NCBI RefSeq assembly: GCF_016864375.1
Contig: NZ_CP069354.1
Span: 248,001-312,000 of the forward strand
Source of the DNA: Microvirga sp. VF16
GTDB taxonomy: Bacteria > Pseudomonadota > Alphaproteobacteria > Rhizobiales > Beijerinckiaceae
Direction: 5' to 3'
DNA length: 64,000 nucleotides
The notes under the pieces were generated by a model, which worked only from the letters and a program-made list of their open reading frames with translations, did no database searches and was not told where the DNA came from. A program made the translations under genes and the position numbers. This document shows positions 43,789 to 54,355 of this stretch, piece by piece (positions within the stretch are counted from its first letter, which is position 1; the number at the start of each line of letters is the position of its first letter).

Positions 43789-44526
43789 CTACCTGCGGAG
43801 CGTCCAGATGGCGACCGGAAGGCCGTGTGCGTCACGGCCGGGCGGATCGGGAAAAGATTGTCCCCCACCTCTCGCGAGATCGAGCGCCACGGTCAACCCC
43901 GCAAGCGCATCGAGAAAATCGTCCTGGGCGGCTCCGCGTGGAGGGGGAGCCTCGATGAGAGCATCGGGAAGAAGCCCGGATTCCCTAAGAAGCTCGCGAC
44001 GAAGCGCCATGCCGGGACCGTAGGGAACGCCCTTCACCTTCTTCGGCTGGAGGAGCGCCTGGCATTCGTTCAGTGCCCAGAAGGCGAGTTCGGGATGCAC
44101 CTCGTAGACGCGCGGCATGAGATCGGGCCGCGCCCGCAACAGGGCATCGATCTCGCGGATCTTCGGGAAGATGGCGAAGCCCTGCCGCGAAACCTTTCGC
44201 GACGGGTCAGAGGTCGCAGCCGCGATGGTGCAGGCCTCGGCGTAATCCATCGCCTCGACGGCGCTACGCGAGGGAATGGCGAAAACGGAGGATTGCCGCT
44301 CGCCGAGCAAGGAACGAATCAACTGCTCCGGTGCGCGGCCCGATCCTTGTGTCCGGTCGGGCAGGCCGATGGGCATATCGACGGCGATCACGGCAGGCTG
44401 CTCCGGGGCATCTGCAATATCGGCGAGCGTCGACGCCGTCACGATGCGATGGGTGTTACGATCATCCACCCGCATGAGCACCGCGATCCACCCGGCCCGG
44501 CAGCCATCGACCCCTGCAACCCACAT
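43789..44526 (-). CDS. DUF429 family protein
   Basis: 245 aa. VAGVDGCRAGWIAVL, AVDMPIGLPDRTQGSGRAPEQLIRSLLG, SVFAIPSRSAVEAMDY and VYEVHPELAFWALN are the DUF429 hallmarks, suggesting an RNase H-like fold with conserved acidic residues; the biochemical role is unknown. First gene of a three-gene leftward operon. Confidence 0.85.
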   Translation of the reverse strand: MWVAGVDGCRAGWIAVLMRVDDRNTHRIVTASTLADIADAPEQPAVIAVDMPIGLPDRTQGSGRAPEQLIRSLLGERQSSVFAIPSRSAVEAMDYAEACTIAAATSDPSRKVSRQGFAIFPKIREIDALLRARPDLMPRVYEVHPELAFWALNECQALLQPKKVKGVPYGPGMALRRELLRESGLLPDALIEAPPPRGAAQDDFLDALAGLTVALDLARGGGQSFPDPPGRDAHGLPVAIWTLRR

Positions 44527-44541
44527 TGATCATCGTCTCCT

Positions 44542-44629
44542 CGTCATCCCCGGGCTCGTCCCGGGGATCCACGTCTTATTCTGCATAGTGCTAAAGGCGT
44601 GGAGGGCCGGAACAAGTCCGGCCATGACG
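44542..44629. repeat. Palindromic repeat, inverted copy of the GTCATGGCCGG family
   Basis: GTCATCCCCGGGCTCGTCCC, GGATCCACGTCTTATTC, then GGCGTGGAGGGCCGGAAC and GGCCATGACG. It is in the opposite orientation to the copy at 9630. It fills about half of the DUF429-CitE divergent gap. Confidence 0.85.
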
Positions 44630-44716
44630 GCTCTATGTCGTTTCGCAAGCTGGGAATGACACTGTTCTTCGCGTTGGACCACCACTAAAACCGATCTGTC
44701 GCTCGAGGAAAAAGCC

Positions 44717-45601
44717 ATGACCCCAATTCGTCCGCGCCGCAGTGCCCTCTACATGCCCGGCTCCAATGCCCGCGCGATCGACAAGGCGAAGACCCTCACG
44801 GCCGATGTGGTGATCTTCGACCTGGAGGACGCAGTAGCGCCCGATGCGAAGGCGCAGGCTCGCGAGCAGGTTTGCTCTGCGGTGAAGGCGGGCGGCTATG
44901 GACAGCGGGAATTGGTGATTCGCATCAACGCGCTCGAAACGCCCTGGGGCGAGGCGGATCTCGCAGCCGCCGTCGCGGCCGCTCCCGATGCGATTCTCGT
45001 TCCAAAAGTCTCCTCGGCGGAACCGCTCGCAGCGGTGGGCCTGCGCTTGCGCAAGCTCGGCGCCGCAGAGCGCACCAAGGTCTGGGCGATGATCGAGACG
45101 CCGCTCGCGATCCTGCGGGCGGAATCCATCGCGAGCGCGGCGCATGACGTCGACACGCGGCTGGCCTGCTTCGTCATGGGCACCAACGATCTCGCCAAGG
45201 ACACCCGTGCCCGCCTGCTGCCGGGACGCGCGGCGATGCTGCCCTGGCTGATGACGGCGCTCGCCGCCGCGCGGGCGCATGGCATCGACATTCTCGACGG
45301 GGTCTACAACGACTTGTCCGACACAGAGGGCTTTCGCACTGAGTGCGAGCAGGGACGCGATTGCGGCTTCGACGGCAAGACGGTGATCCATCCGGATCAG
45401 ATCGCTGCTGCCAATGAGATCTTTGCGCCCTCGGCGGGCGAGATCGAAAGCGCACGCACCATCGTTGCGGCGTTCGAGCAGCCGGAGAACGCGGGCAAGG
45501 GAGCCATCAGCCTCAACGGCCGCATGGTCGAGCGGCTTCACGCGGAGATGGCGAAGCGGACGCTGGCGCTAGCGGAGGCAATTACCAAACTGGCGCAGTA
45601 A
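44717..45601 (+). CDS. HpcH/HpaI aldolase / citrate lyase beta-like CoA ester lyase
   Basis: 294 aa. RSALYMPGSNARAIDKAKTLTADVVIFDLEDAVAP, VPKVSSAEPLAAV, MIETPLAILRAESI and GFDGKTVIHPDQIAAANEIF are diagnostic of the CitE/malyl-CoA lyase superfamily. Acidic residues in DLEDAV and MIETP bind magnesium. Without adjacent citD/citF this is likely a malyl-CoA or beta-methylmalyl-CoA/citramalyl-CoA lyase or thioesterase; sequence alone does not separate them. Confidence 0.85.
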   Translation: MTPIRPRRSALYMPGSNARAIDKAKTLTADVVIFDLEDAVAPDAKAQAREQVCSAVKAGGYGQRELVIRINALETPWGEADLAAAVAAAPDAILVPKVSSAEPLAAVGLRLRKLGAAERTKVWAMIETPLAILRAESIASAAHDVDTRLACFVMGTNDLAKDTRARLLPGRAAMLPWLMTALAAARAHGIDILDGVYNDLSDTEGFRTECEQGRDCGFDGKTVIHPDQIAAANEIFAPSAGEIESARTIVAAFEQPENAGKGAISLNGRMVERLHAEMAKRTLALAEAITKLAQ

Positions 45602-45604
45602 GTG

Positions 45605-45703
45605 GTCATCCCGGGGCTGCGTAGCAGAGCCCGGGATCGCGAGACCAGTATGGCGTCTTGTTCTGCATACGGTCCCGGATCGCCTGCGGCGTCCGGGATG
45701 ACG
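45605..45703. repeat. Palindromic repeat, GTCATCCCGGGG family
   Basis: GTCATCCCGGGGCTGCGTAG and GAGCCCGGGATCG, then GGTCCCGGATCGCCTGCGG and CGTCCGGGATGACG. Between the CitE-like and Trm112 genes, which converge here. Confidence 0.85.
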
Positions 45704-45713
45704 TTGAAATGAT

Positions 45714-45935
45714 TCAATCCCCCAGCGGCCGCGCCTCTTCCGGCAGCATGATCGGGATGCCGTCGCGGATGGGATAGGCGAGTTTGGCGCGGCGGCTGAT
45801 CAGCTCCTGCCGGGCCGCGTCGTATTCGAGCGTTTCCTTAGTGAGCGGGCAGACGAGAAGCTCCAGGAGCTTGGGGTCGATCCGCGTCGCCTCCACGGGC
45901 TGGGGCGTTTCGGCCGGATTCGTATCTGGAACCAT
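45714..45935 (-). CDS. Trm112/YcaR-family protein
   Basis: 73 aa. [51 protein letters not shown] is the full Trm112 domain, although only the first of the usual zinc-binding cysteines (LLVCP) remains, as in many bacterial members. Eukaryotic Trm112 activates methyltransferases; the bacterial role is unclear. Last gene of the leftward thioredoxin-LON-Trm112 group, 11 bases after the LON gene. Confidence 0.88.
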   Translation of the reverse strand: MVPDTNPAETPQPVEATRIDPKLLELLVCPLTKETLEYDAARQELISRRAKLAYPIRDGIPIMLPEEARPLGD

Positions 45936-45946
45936 CGTTCAATGTC

Positions 45947-46618
45947 CTATTGCAGGGTCGAGTCGGAGCTGGCGCCGCCGCGGGCAAGCTCGATCTCGGT
46001 GAGCGCGATGAGCACTTCCGCCCGGGTCTTGAGGTTCGGCGCTTCGAGCAGCGCCTGTTTCTCGCGCACCCCGAAGGGGCTCATCATGCATAAGGCATTC
46101 ACGAGGGCCTCGTTGGGGGCCTCCTCGATGCCGCGCCAATCGACCTTCACATGCACCGCGTTGACGAAATCGCGCAGAGCCTTCACCACGCCGGCGCGGT
46201 CCACGTCGTTCTCGCCGGCGCGGGCGGTGAAGTCATCGGTAAACGGCTCGAATGTCACCCGGCATTGGCGGTACAGGTTGACTGGCGGGAGCTCCTCCTC
46301 GATGCGGAAGCGCGCGATGCCGATCAGCGTGACGAGATAGCGCCCGTCGCCGGTCTCGGCGAGCTGCGTGATGCGGCCGGCACATCCGACCCGATAGAGC
46401 TTCGGCACATTCGCCAGCGGATCGTTGTCCGCATCGGGCTGCACCATGCCGATGATGCGGTCGGTCTTCAGTGTCTCATCGACCATCGCCAGATAGCGCG
46501 GCTCGAAGATGTTGAGGGGCATCTGTCCGCGCGGCAGAAGAAGCGCACCTGGGAGCGGGAAGACGGGGATGACCGACGGGCAATCCTCCGGCCCTCGGTA
46601 TACCGCGTTCATTCCCAT
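45947..46618 (-). CDS. LON peptidase N-terminal (substrate-binding) domain protein
   Basis: 223 aa. IPVFPLPGALLLPRGQMPLNIFEPRYLAMVDETL, GCAGRITQLAETGDGRYLVTLIGIARFRI and the helical C-terminal part correspond to a stand-alone LON substrate-binding (ASCH/PUA-like) domain. No AAA or protease domain follows. In alphaproteobacteria it commonly sits between a thioredoxin-TPR gene and Trm112, as here, hinting at a role in protein quality control. Confidence 0.88.
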   Translation of the reverse strand: MGMNAVYRGPEDCPSVIPVFPLPGALLLPRGQMPLNIFEPRYLAMVDETLKTDRIIGMVQPDADNDPLANVPKLYRVGCAGRITQLAETGDGRYLVTLIGIARFRIEEELPPVNLYRQCRVTFEPFTDDFTARAGENDVDRAGVVKALRDFVNAVHVKVDWRGIEEAPNEALVNALCMMSPFGVREKQALLEAPNLKTRAEVLIALTEIELARGGASSDSTLQ

Positions 46619-46647
46619 CCCGATCTCCTAAGTCGCGTTGGACAGCG

Positions 46648-47547
46648 TCAAGAGAACAGGAGCGAGGAGAGCCTCCGCCGCCCTGCCAGCGTCATCGCGT
46701 CCATCGGGCCCCAGGCCTCGAAGAACTGAACGAGCTGCTTGCGCGCGCCGTCATCGTTCCAATTGCGGTCGCGGCGGACGATTTCAAGGAGGTGATTGGC
46801 AGCTTCTTCCCGCTGTCCACGGGCATTCAGGCCGACCGCCAGATCGAAGCGCGCCTGATGGTCTTCTGGATCGGTCTCGATCTTGCGCTGGAGATCCGCA
46901 AGATCGCCGAGAGAGCCCGCCTGCTCGGCGAGTTCGATGGCTGCCCGCGCACCGGTGAGCGCCGGATCATTGGCTTTCGCCTCCGGCGCCATGGCGAGGA
47001 ACCGCTTGGCGCCTTCCAGATCGCTCACCTCCACATGGAGCTTCACGAGGGCTGCCAGGGCCGCGATGTTCTCCGGGTCCTGGGCGAGAACGGCGGAATA
47101 GAGCTCGGCCGCTCCGCCGATATCGCCGGCGGCGAGGAGCCGGTCGGCCTCGGCCAGGATCTCCTCAGCCGCGCTTGGGCCGAGCGGTCCGACGAGGCGC
47201 TCGATGAAGCTCTTGATCTGGCTTTCCGGTAGGGCACCCATGAAGCCGTCCACCGGCTGGCCGCGCTGGAAGGCGAAGACGGCGGGGATCGACTGCACGC
47301 CGAGCTGCCCTGCGATCTGCGGGTGCTCGTCGATGTTCATCTTCACCAGCTTCACCTTGCCGCCGGCATCGCGCACGGCCTTCTCGAGGATCGGCGTGAG
47401 CTGCTTGCAGGGGCCGCACCAGGGGGCCCAGAAATCGACCAGCACAGGCTGCTGCATCGACTCGGCCAGAACATCTTGGCGGAAATTCGCCGTGGTGGTG
47501 TCCTTCACGAGATCGTCGGAGGAGGGAACGGGGGTATCGGACAGCAT
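46648..47547 (-). CDS. Thioredoxin-TPR protein, CnoX/YbbN family
   Basis: 299 aa. N-terminal thioredoxin domain with an intact redox motif (VDFWAPWCGPCKQLTP) and cis-Pro segment QSIPAVFAF; the C-terminal half is tetratricopeptide-like (AADRLLAAGDIGGAAELYSAVLAQDPENIAALAALVKLHVE) ending WGPMDAMTLAGRRRLSSLLFS, a typical CnoX tail. CnoX is a chaperedoxin that protects proteins from oxidation and passes them to GroEL. Head of the leftward operon with the LON-domain and Trm112 genes. Confidence 0.9.
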   Translation of the reverse strand: MLSDTPVPSSDDLVKDTTTANFRQDVLAESMQQPVLVDFWAPWCGPCKQLTPILEKAVRDAGGKVKLVKMNIDEHPQIAGQLGVQSIPAVFAFQRGQPVDGFMGALPESQIKSFIERLVGPLGPSAAEEILAEADRLLAAGDIGGAAELYSAVLAQDPENIAALAALVKLHVEVSDLEGAKRFLAMAPEAKANDPALTGARAAIELAEQAGSLGDLADLQRKIETDPEDHQARFDLAVGLNARGQREEAANHLLEIVRRDRNWNDDGARKQLVQFFEAWGPMDAMTLAGRRRLSSLLFS

Positions 47548-47598
47548 GCGATCCTCGAGAGGTGAGAGTCGTGAGAAGGACGCTCCTTACATGGGAGC

Positions 47599-48123
47599 TT
47601 AAGCGTTGTCTGGCAATTCCGCCGGCTCCGGCAGTCGCAGGATGAGCGGATCGTGCCCCGTGGCCCGCAGGAAGGTCACCAGATCCTCCCGGGACACGCC
47701 GGTGGTCATGGAATTGACCAGCGGGTGAAAATTCACCCGCTCATGCTCCATGAGATTGGCGTCGAGCACCATCGTGACCTTGCCTTCCGTATCGTTCACC
47801 ACCGCGAAGGCGGTGACCGAGCCGGGCTCGACCCCGAGCAGGTCGCGCAGCTGCTCGGCCGAGCCGAAAGAGAGGCGGCCGGAGGCGCCGATGGCCTCGT
47901 GCGTGCGCTTGAGGTCGATAGCGGTATCGTGCTTGGCGGAAATCAGGAAGAAGCGGCCCTTCTTGTCCTTCACGAACAGATTCTTGGAATGGGCGCCCGG
48001 AACCTCCTCCTTGACCGATTTCGATTCGGCCACCGTGAAGACGGGCATATGTTCCACCGTCTCGGTCTCGATGCCGAGCGAGGACAGGCGATCCAGGAGT
48101 TCCTGCGGGGACAGATGGGCCAA
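47599..48123 (-). CDS. Prolyl-tRNA editing domain protein (YbaK/ProX family)
   Basis: 174 aa. ETVEHMPVFTVAESKSVKEEVPGAHSKNLFVKDKKGRFFLISAKHDTAIDLKRTHEAIGASGRLSFGSAEQLRDLLGVEPGSVTAFAVVND is characteristic of ProXp-ala, which deacylates mischarged Ala-tRNA(Pro). The start is TTG at 48123 with GGAGG seven bases upstream; the open frame runs on through a palindromic repeat and even the tRNA complement, so longer starts are not credible. Separate from the CnoX operon by 51 bases, same strand. Confidence 0.88.
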   Translation of the reverse strand: MAHLSPQELLDRLSSLGIETETVEHMPVFTVAESKSVKEEVPGAHSKNLFVKDKKGRFFLISAKHDTAIDLKRTHEAIGASGRLSFGSAEQLRDLLGVEPGSVTAFAVVNDTEGKVTMVLDANLMEHERVNFHPLVNSMTTGVSREDLVTFLRATGHDPLILRLPEPAELPDNA

Positions 48124-48149
48124 GACGATCCTCCATATCGGCCTGCGTT

Positions 48150-48224
48150 CTAGAGCATCGGCCCCAAAAGTGGAAACCACTTTTGGAACCCATCCGATGC
48201 TCACTTTTCCGCACGATGCGCTAG
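48150..48224. repeat. GCATCG/AAAAGTGGA palindromic repeat
   Basis: CTAGAGCATCGGCCCCAAAAGTGG with CCACTTTTGGAACC and the end CTTTTCCGCACGATGCGCTAG. CTAG at both ends. It lies in the promoter region of the prolyl-tRNA editing gene. A compact version of the unit at 14876. Confidence 0.85.
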
Positions 48225-48341
48225 CGACCGGATGAAGCAGGCTCAAGGGTTTGCCGGAAAAGTTCTGCAGGACCCACTTGCAATGCGCCGCGTTTTGGGG
48301 CACATCACGGGCCTCGCAACGACGCCCCGGCGTCGCGGAGC

Positions 48342-48416
48342 GCGGGTGTAGCTCAGGGGTAGAGCACAACCTTGCCAAGGTTGGGGTCGAGGGTTCGAAT
48401 CCCTTCGCCCGCTCCA
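48342..48416 (+). tRNA. tRNA-Gly (anticodon GCC)
   Basis: 75 bases including encoded CCA. The acceptor stem GCGGGTG pairs with CGCCCGC, the D-loop is GTAGCTCAGGGGTAGAGC, the anticodon loop CTTGCCAA carries GCC at 48374-48376, and the T-arm GAGGGTTCGAATCCCTT is canonical. The discriminator base is T. Followed by a terminator at 48445. Confidence 0.96.
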
Positions 48417-48444
48417 ATTTCTCTCAAATTCGAGAGACTTACGA

Positions 48445-48468
48445 AGGCCCGCCATCTGGCGGGCTTTT
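48445..48468 (+). terminator. Rho-independent terminator of tRNA-Gly
   Basis: GCCCGCC, loop ATCT, GGCGGGC, then TTTTCGTTTTT. An upstream CTCTC/GAGAG mini-hairpin (48421-48436) may help tRNA 3' processing. Confidence 0.9.
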
Positions 48469-48560
48469 CGTTTTTCAATCCCCTCCCAAAGCCCAAGGGA
48501 CTTGGGCCTCGCCTCCCAAAAGCTTCGGGCGTATATCTCGGCCAAACCGGGAGAAAGTAC

Positions 48561-50957
48561 ATGGCGGACGCGCGGCACCTGAGCATCTTGAAGGAACTCG
48601 AGCGCAAGGTGCTCTGGCTCTCCACCTGGACGATCCATAACGCCAATCACCTGCGTCCCAATGAGGACGGGTTGAAGATCGGCGGCCATCAGGCCTCCTC
48701 GGCCTCGCTCTCCACCATCCTGACGGCGCTCTACTTCTCGGTGCTGCGTCCGGAGGACCGGGTGGCGGTTAAGCCGCATGCGAGCCCGATCTACCATGCC
48801 ATCCAGTATCTCTTCGACCGCCAGACCCGCGAGAAGCTGGAGAATTTCCGCGGCTACAAGGGCGCGCAATCCTATCCGTCCCGCACCAAGGACATCGACG
48901 ATGTCGATTTCTCCACCGGCTCGGTGGGCCTCGGCGTCGCGCAGACGCTCTTCGCCAGCCTCGTGCAGGATTACGTGAAGGCCCATGGCTGGGCCAAGGA
49001 CAAGCCCGAGGGCCGCATGATCTCCCTCGTGGGCGATGCGGAGATGGACGAGGGCAACATATTCGAGGCGCTGCTCGAAGGCTGGAAACATGGCATCCGC
49101 AACACGTGGTGGATCATCGACTACAACCGCCAGAGCCTCGACGCAGTGATCCGCGAGGGCCTGTGGGAGCGCTTCGAGGCGCTGTTCCGCAATTTCGGCT
49201 GGGACGTGGTGATCCTCAAGCACGGCGCGCTGATGCAGGAGGCCTTCAAGGAGCCCGGCGGCGAGCGTCTGCGCGACTGGATCGATTCCTGCCCGAACCA
49301 ACTCTACTCGGCCCTGACCTACCAGGGCGGAGCCGCCTGGCGCAAACGCCTCCTCGACGATCTCGGCGATCAGGGGCCGGTGACACGCCTCATCGAGAAG
49401 CGCTCGGACGAGGAGCTGGCACAGCTCATGTCCAATCTCGGCGGGCACGACCTGCCGAGCCTGCTCGACGCCTTCGAGAAGGCGCGCCAGCACGACCGGC
49501 CGGTCTGCTTCCTGGCCTACACGATCAAAGGTTTCGGGCTGCCGCTCGCCGGCCACAAGGACAACCATTCCGGCATGCTGACGCCGACCCAGATGGAGGC
49601 CTGGCAGAAGACGCAAGGCGTGCGGCCGGGGCATGAATGGGACAAGTTCGAGGGTCTGAAGCTCCCGCAGGCGGAGATCGAGCGCTTCCTGAACGAGGTC
49701 CCGTTCATCCAGAAGGGCATACGGCGCTACACCGCACCGCAGGTGCCGGTGCCCGAAAAACTCATCTTCCCGGCCAATCCGGCCATGTCGACCCAGCAGG
49801 GCTTCGGCTTCATTCTCAACGAGCTCGCCCGCTCCGACCATGCGCTCGCCTCGCGCGTCGTCACCACGGCGCCGGATGTCACCGTCTCGACCAATCTCGG
49901 CGCCTGGGTAAACCGGCGCGGGCTCTATGCCCGCGAGAGCCTCGTCGACACCTTCAAGAAGGAACGGATTCCCTCGACCTACAATTGGGAATTCTCGCCG
50001 TCCGGCCAGCATATCGAACTCGGCATCGCCGAGATGAACCTGTTCATCGTGCTCTCGGCGCTTGGCCTCTCGCATTCGCTTTTCGGCGAGCGGATTCTTC
50101 CCATCGGCACCCTCTACGACCCGTTCATCTATCGTGGTGCCGACGCGCTCAACTATGCCTGCTACCAGGATGCCCGCTTCATGATCGTCGCCACGCCCTC
50201 AGGGATAACGCTGGCGCCGGAGGGCGGCGCGCATCAATCCATCGGCACGCCGCTGGTCGGTATGGCGCAGGACGGATTGGCCTCGTTCGAGCCAGCCTTC
50301 GTCGATGAGCTCGCGGTGATCATGCGCTGGGCCTTCGACTACATGCAGCGCGACGGCGAGGGCGAGCCGGACGAGAGAACATGGCTACGCGACGAGACCG
50401 GCGGCTCGGTATATCTTCGCCTCTCCACTCGTAGCCTCGAGCAGCCACAGCGCGAGATGAGTCCGGAACTCGCCTCCGACATCATGGCCGGCGCCTATTG
50501 GCTGCGGAAACCCGGTCCCAATGCCCAGGTGGTCGTGGCCTATACCGGGGCCGTCGCGCCGGAAGCCATCGAGGCCGTGGGCCTCATGGCCGAGGACCGG
50601 CGCGATATCGGCCTCTTGGCTATCACCTCGGCCGACCGGCTCAATGCCGGCTGGACGGCGGCGCAGCGCGCCCGCGAGCGCGGCCTCGTCCATGCCCGGT
50701 CTCATGTGGAGCGCCTGCTCGCTGATGTGCCGCCCCATTGCGGGCTGATCACGGTGATCGACGGCCATCCGGCGACGCTCGCTTGGATGGGGTCGGTCAT
50801 GGGCCACCGCACACGCTCTCTCGGCGTGGAGCATTTCGGCCAGACCGGCACGATCAAGGACCTCTACCGCCATTTCGGCATCGACGCCCAGGGCATCATC
50901 TCCGCCGCCGAGATGATCGCGCCCGGCCGCCCGATCCGGCATCTCAGGGCCGTGTGA
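48561..50957 (+). CDS. AceE-like / transketolase-family thiamine pyrophosphate enzyme
   Basis: 798 aa. Same overall order as homodimeric pyruvate dehydrogenase E1: LKIGGHQASSASLSTILTALYF, HASPIYHAIQYLF, TPP motif LVGDAEMDEGNIFEALLEGWKHG...IIDYNRQSLD, then LSALGLSHSLFGERILPIGTLYDPFIYRGADALNYACYQDARFMIVATPSGITLAPEGGAHQSIGTP (Pyr domain) and a transketolase C-terminal domain. It starts directly at the PP domain, without the roughly 80-residue N-terminal arm that binds E2 in E. coli AceE, and no aceF or lpd gene is near. It may therefore be a free-standing enzyme. Confidence 0.82.
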   Translation: MADARHLSILKELERKVLWLSTWTIHNANHLRPNEDGLKIGGHQASSASLSTILTALYFSVLRPEDRVAVKPHASPIYHAIQYLFDRQTREKLENFRGYKGAQSYPSRTKDIDDVDFSTGSVGLGVAQTLFASLVQDYVKAHGWAKDKPEGRMISLVGDAEMDEGNIFEALLEGWKHGIRNTWWIIDYNRQSLDAVIREGLWERFEALFRNFGWDVVILKHGALMQEAFKEPGGERLRDWIDSCPNQLYSALTYQGGAAWRKRLLDDLGDQGPVTRLIEKRSDEELAQLMSNLGGHDLPSLLDAFEKARQHDRPVCFLAYTIKGFGLPLAGHKDNHSGMLTPTQMEAWQKTQGVRPGHEWDKFEGLKLPQAEIERFLNEVPFIQKGIRRYTAPQVPVPEKLIFPANPAMSTQQGFGFILNELARSDHALASRVVTTAPDVTVSTNLGAWVNRRGLYARESLVDTFKKERIPSTYNWEFSPSGQHIELGIAEMNLFIVLSALGLSHSLFGERILPIGTLYDPFIYRGADALNYACYQDARFMIVATPSGITLAPEGGAHQSIGTPLVGMAQDGLASFEPAFVDELAVIMRWAFDYMQRDGEGEPDERTWLRDETGGSVYLRLSTRSLEQPQREMSPELASDIMAGAYWLRKPGPNAQVVVAYTGAVAPEAIEAVGLMAEDRRDIGLLAITSADRLNAGWTAAQRARERGLVHARSHVERLLADVPPHCGLITVIDGHPATLAWMGSVMGHRTRSLGVEHFGQTGTIKDLYRHFGIDAQGIISAAEMIAPGRPIRHLRAV

Positions 50958-51110
50958 GGACAGTCTCGAGAAAAGAGAGGACTTTTTCGAAAGCGGCGAA
51001 ATGGCGCCCACAAAGTTCCAGCCCTGCTCAGGATTTGCGGCGGAAGGGCTTTGCGTGCTAACCGCGAGCCCTTCGGCACGAGAAACTGCAAGAGATCAGT
51101 AAGAGAGAGC

Positions 51111-52895
<1,785 letters not shown>

Positions 52896-52912
52896 GAGGA
52901 CCGGACCTGGGT

Positions 52913-53635
52913 CTATTCCCGCCGCATGATCCTGTCGACGAGGAGGCTCGACCAGAAGCTCGGGCGGAAGTTCCGCTCCAGGGCATCCGCATCGTACTGG
53001 GTCTCGATCCAGGTCAGGAACGGGATGCCCTCGGCCTCGCCCTCGCGGCGGTAGAGATCGAAGAACTCGTCCAAAATGCCCGTCTTCGAGAAGCGGAAAT
53101 GGCCGTAGCGCATGGAGAGCTGGCGCTGGGCCTCGTCGATGGTCTTGCCCTCGTAGACCACGAGGTAGAGGGCTGCGACGAAGCCGGCCCGATCCGCGCC
53201 CGACTTGCAGTGCAGGACGGCCGGATACTCGATCCTGTCGAAGAATTCCTTGGCGGAGAGCAGCGTTTCCCGGTCCGGCGCCCCGCGGGAGCGGACGACG
53301 AACTCTTCCAGATGAATGCCGAGCCGCTCGCAGGCTTCCTTCTGGAGCTGCCATGAGCCGTGCTCGCGGCCGCCACGCAGATTGATGATGGTGCGAACGC
53401 CTTCGGCTTTGAGAGCGGAAATCTGATGCGGGGCGGGCTGGGCCGAGCGCCACAGGCGGTCGGTCACCTGGTGCTTGTTCAGGTAGAACAGGCGGAAGAC
53501 CCCGTGATCGGCGAGCAGCATATGGGCCCAGGCGCGCAGACGCCCGGACAGCCCTCCGACGGGTTTGTCCCAGCGGGCAATGCGGGCCATGCGGCGTGCA
53601 TAGCGGACTTCAGGTTTGAGGAACCTGTTGAACAC
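52913..53635 (-). CDS. Tyrosine/dual-specificity phosphatase family protein
   Basis: 240 aa. The P-loop VLHCKSGADRAGFVAALYL is a CX5R site with flanking His and Arg (HCxxGxxR); the general acid region lies around the segment FVVRSRGAPDRETL. The N-terminal IINLRGGREHGSWQLQKEACERLGIH is a typical start of the domain. Substrate could be phosphoprotein, lipid or inositol phosphate. Divergent from acpXL with 311 bases between them; a link to lipid A is only positional. Confidence 0.85.
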   Translation of the reverse strand: MFNRFLKPEVRYARRMARIARWDKPVGGLSGRLRAWAHMLLADHGVFRLFYLNKHQVTDRLWRSAQPAPHQISALKAEGVRTIINLRGGREHGSWQLQKEACERLGIHLEEFVVRSRGAPDRETLLSAKEFFDRIEYPAVLHCKSGADRAGFVAALYLVVYEGKTIDEAQRQLSMRYGHFRFSKTGILDEFFDLYRREGEAEGIPFLTWIETQYDADALERNFRPSFWSSLLVDRIMRRE

Positions 53636-53793
53636 GTCGATCCAAGCAATCTGTCTAAAATGTAAGATAATTCGGTTTGCGACCGAAGGCGGCCCTTATC
53701 GACGATGGGAGCCGATTAATCAATCGCTTGCACCTCAAGTAGTTGCCGCAGGTCAAATTCCCACATTTCGGCCAAGGTCAAACAGAGCGAGAT

Positions 53794-53809
53794 GCAACCA
53801 ATCGGTTGC
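53794..53809. promoter_or_regulatory. Dyad in the acpXL/phosphatase divergent region
   Basis: GCAACCAATCGGTTGC: inverted 6-bp arms with four central bases, 138 bases before acpXL. CTTGAC at 53856-53861 may be an acpXL -35 box, though no good -10 follows at normal spacing. The 311-base gap 53636-53946 shows nothing else I can name. Confidence 0.4.
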
Positions 53810-53946
53810 CGCCCTGCAGGCTCTCGTGTAAGGGGTGCGTTTCGAAACAACCCTCCTTGACGAAAAGAGTGGCTGGACACCGGGCTAAGACAAGCTTGCC
53901 GGCGCTGGATCGTTGAGACCAACAAGCAGTTCAGGAGAGCGACGTC

Positions 53947-54228
53947 ATGTCGTCCACCTTCGAGACCGTCGCCGGTATCATTTCAGAGACCGCCGATATC
54001 CCGCGCGAGCAGATCACGCCCGAGAGCCATGCCATCGAGGATCTCGGCATCGATTCGCTGGCTTTCCTCGATATCGCGTTCGCGATCGACAAGGCCTTCG
54101 GGATCAAGCTGCCGCTGGAGCAGTGGACCCAGGAAGTGAACGAGGGCAAGGCCCCCGCCGAGGAATACTTCGTCCTGAAGAACCTCGTGGCGCGCATCGA
54201 CGCGCTCGTGGCCGCCAAGCAGGCCTAA
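53947..54228 (+). CDS. acpXL: Acyl carrier protein AcpXL
   Basis: 93 aa. Specialised carrier for the very long acyl chain (27-hydroxyoctacosanoate) of rhizobial lipid A. The phosphopantetheine serine is Ser37 in [31 protein letters not shown]; the DSLAFLD motif instead of DSLDxVE and the length over 90 residues identify AcpXL rather than housekeeping AcpP. GGAGAG lies eight to nine bases before ATG. First gene of a cluster that continues to lpxXL at 60592. Confidence 0.94.
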   Translation: MSSTFETVAGIISETADIPREQITPESHAIEDLGIDSLAFLDIAFAIDKAFGIKLPLEQWTQEVNEGKAPAEEYFVLKNLVARIDALVAAKQA

Positions 54229-54355
54229 TCTAGGAAAAAATCATCCCGGCGGGCCGGCCAGCCGAGGCCGGCTCGAAGAGGCGATCCATCAGCGCCGCGC
54301 CTCATGGATTCTCTTCCCATTGAACCTGCCGGGAGCAAGAGGGTAAGAGAGCCGG

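Noticed and set aside
48342..48416. tRNA-Gly as an integration (att) site of a genomic island
   Set aside because: No integrase, no direct repeat of the tRNA 3' end found within the window, and the downstream genes look like core genes.
48124..48417. A 98-codon extension of the prolyl-tRNA editing protein across the tRNA-Gly complement
   Set aside because: It would translate a repeat and the antisense of a tRNA gene; TTG 48123 has GGAGG at correct distance and fits family length.
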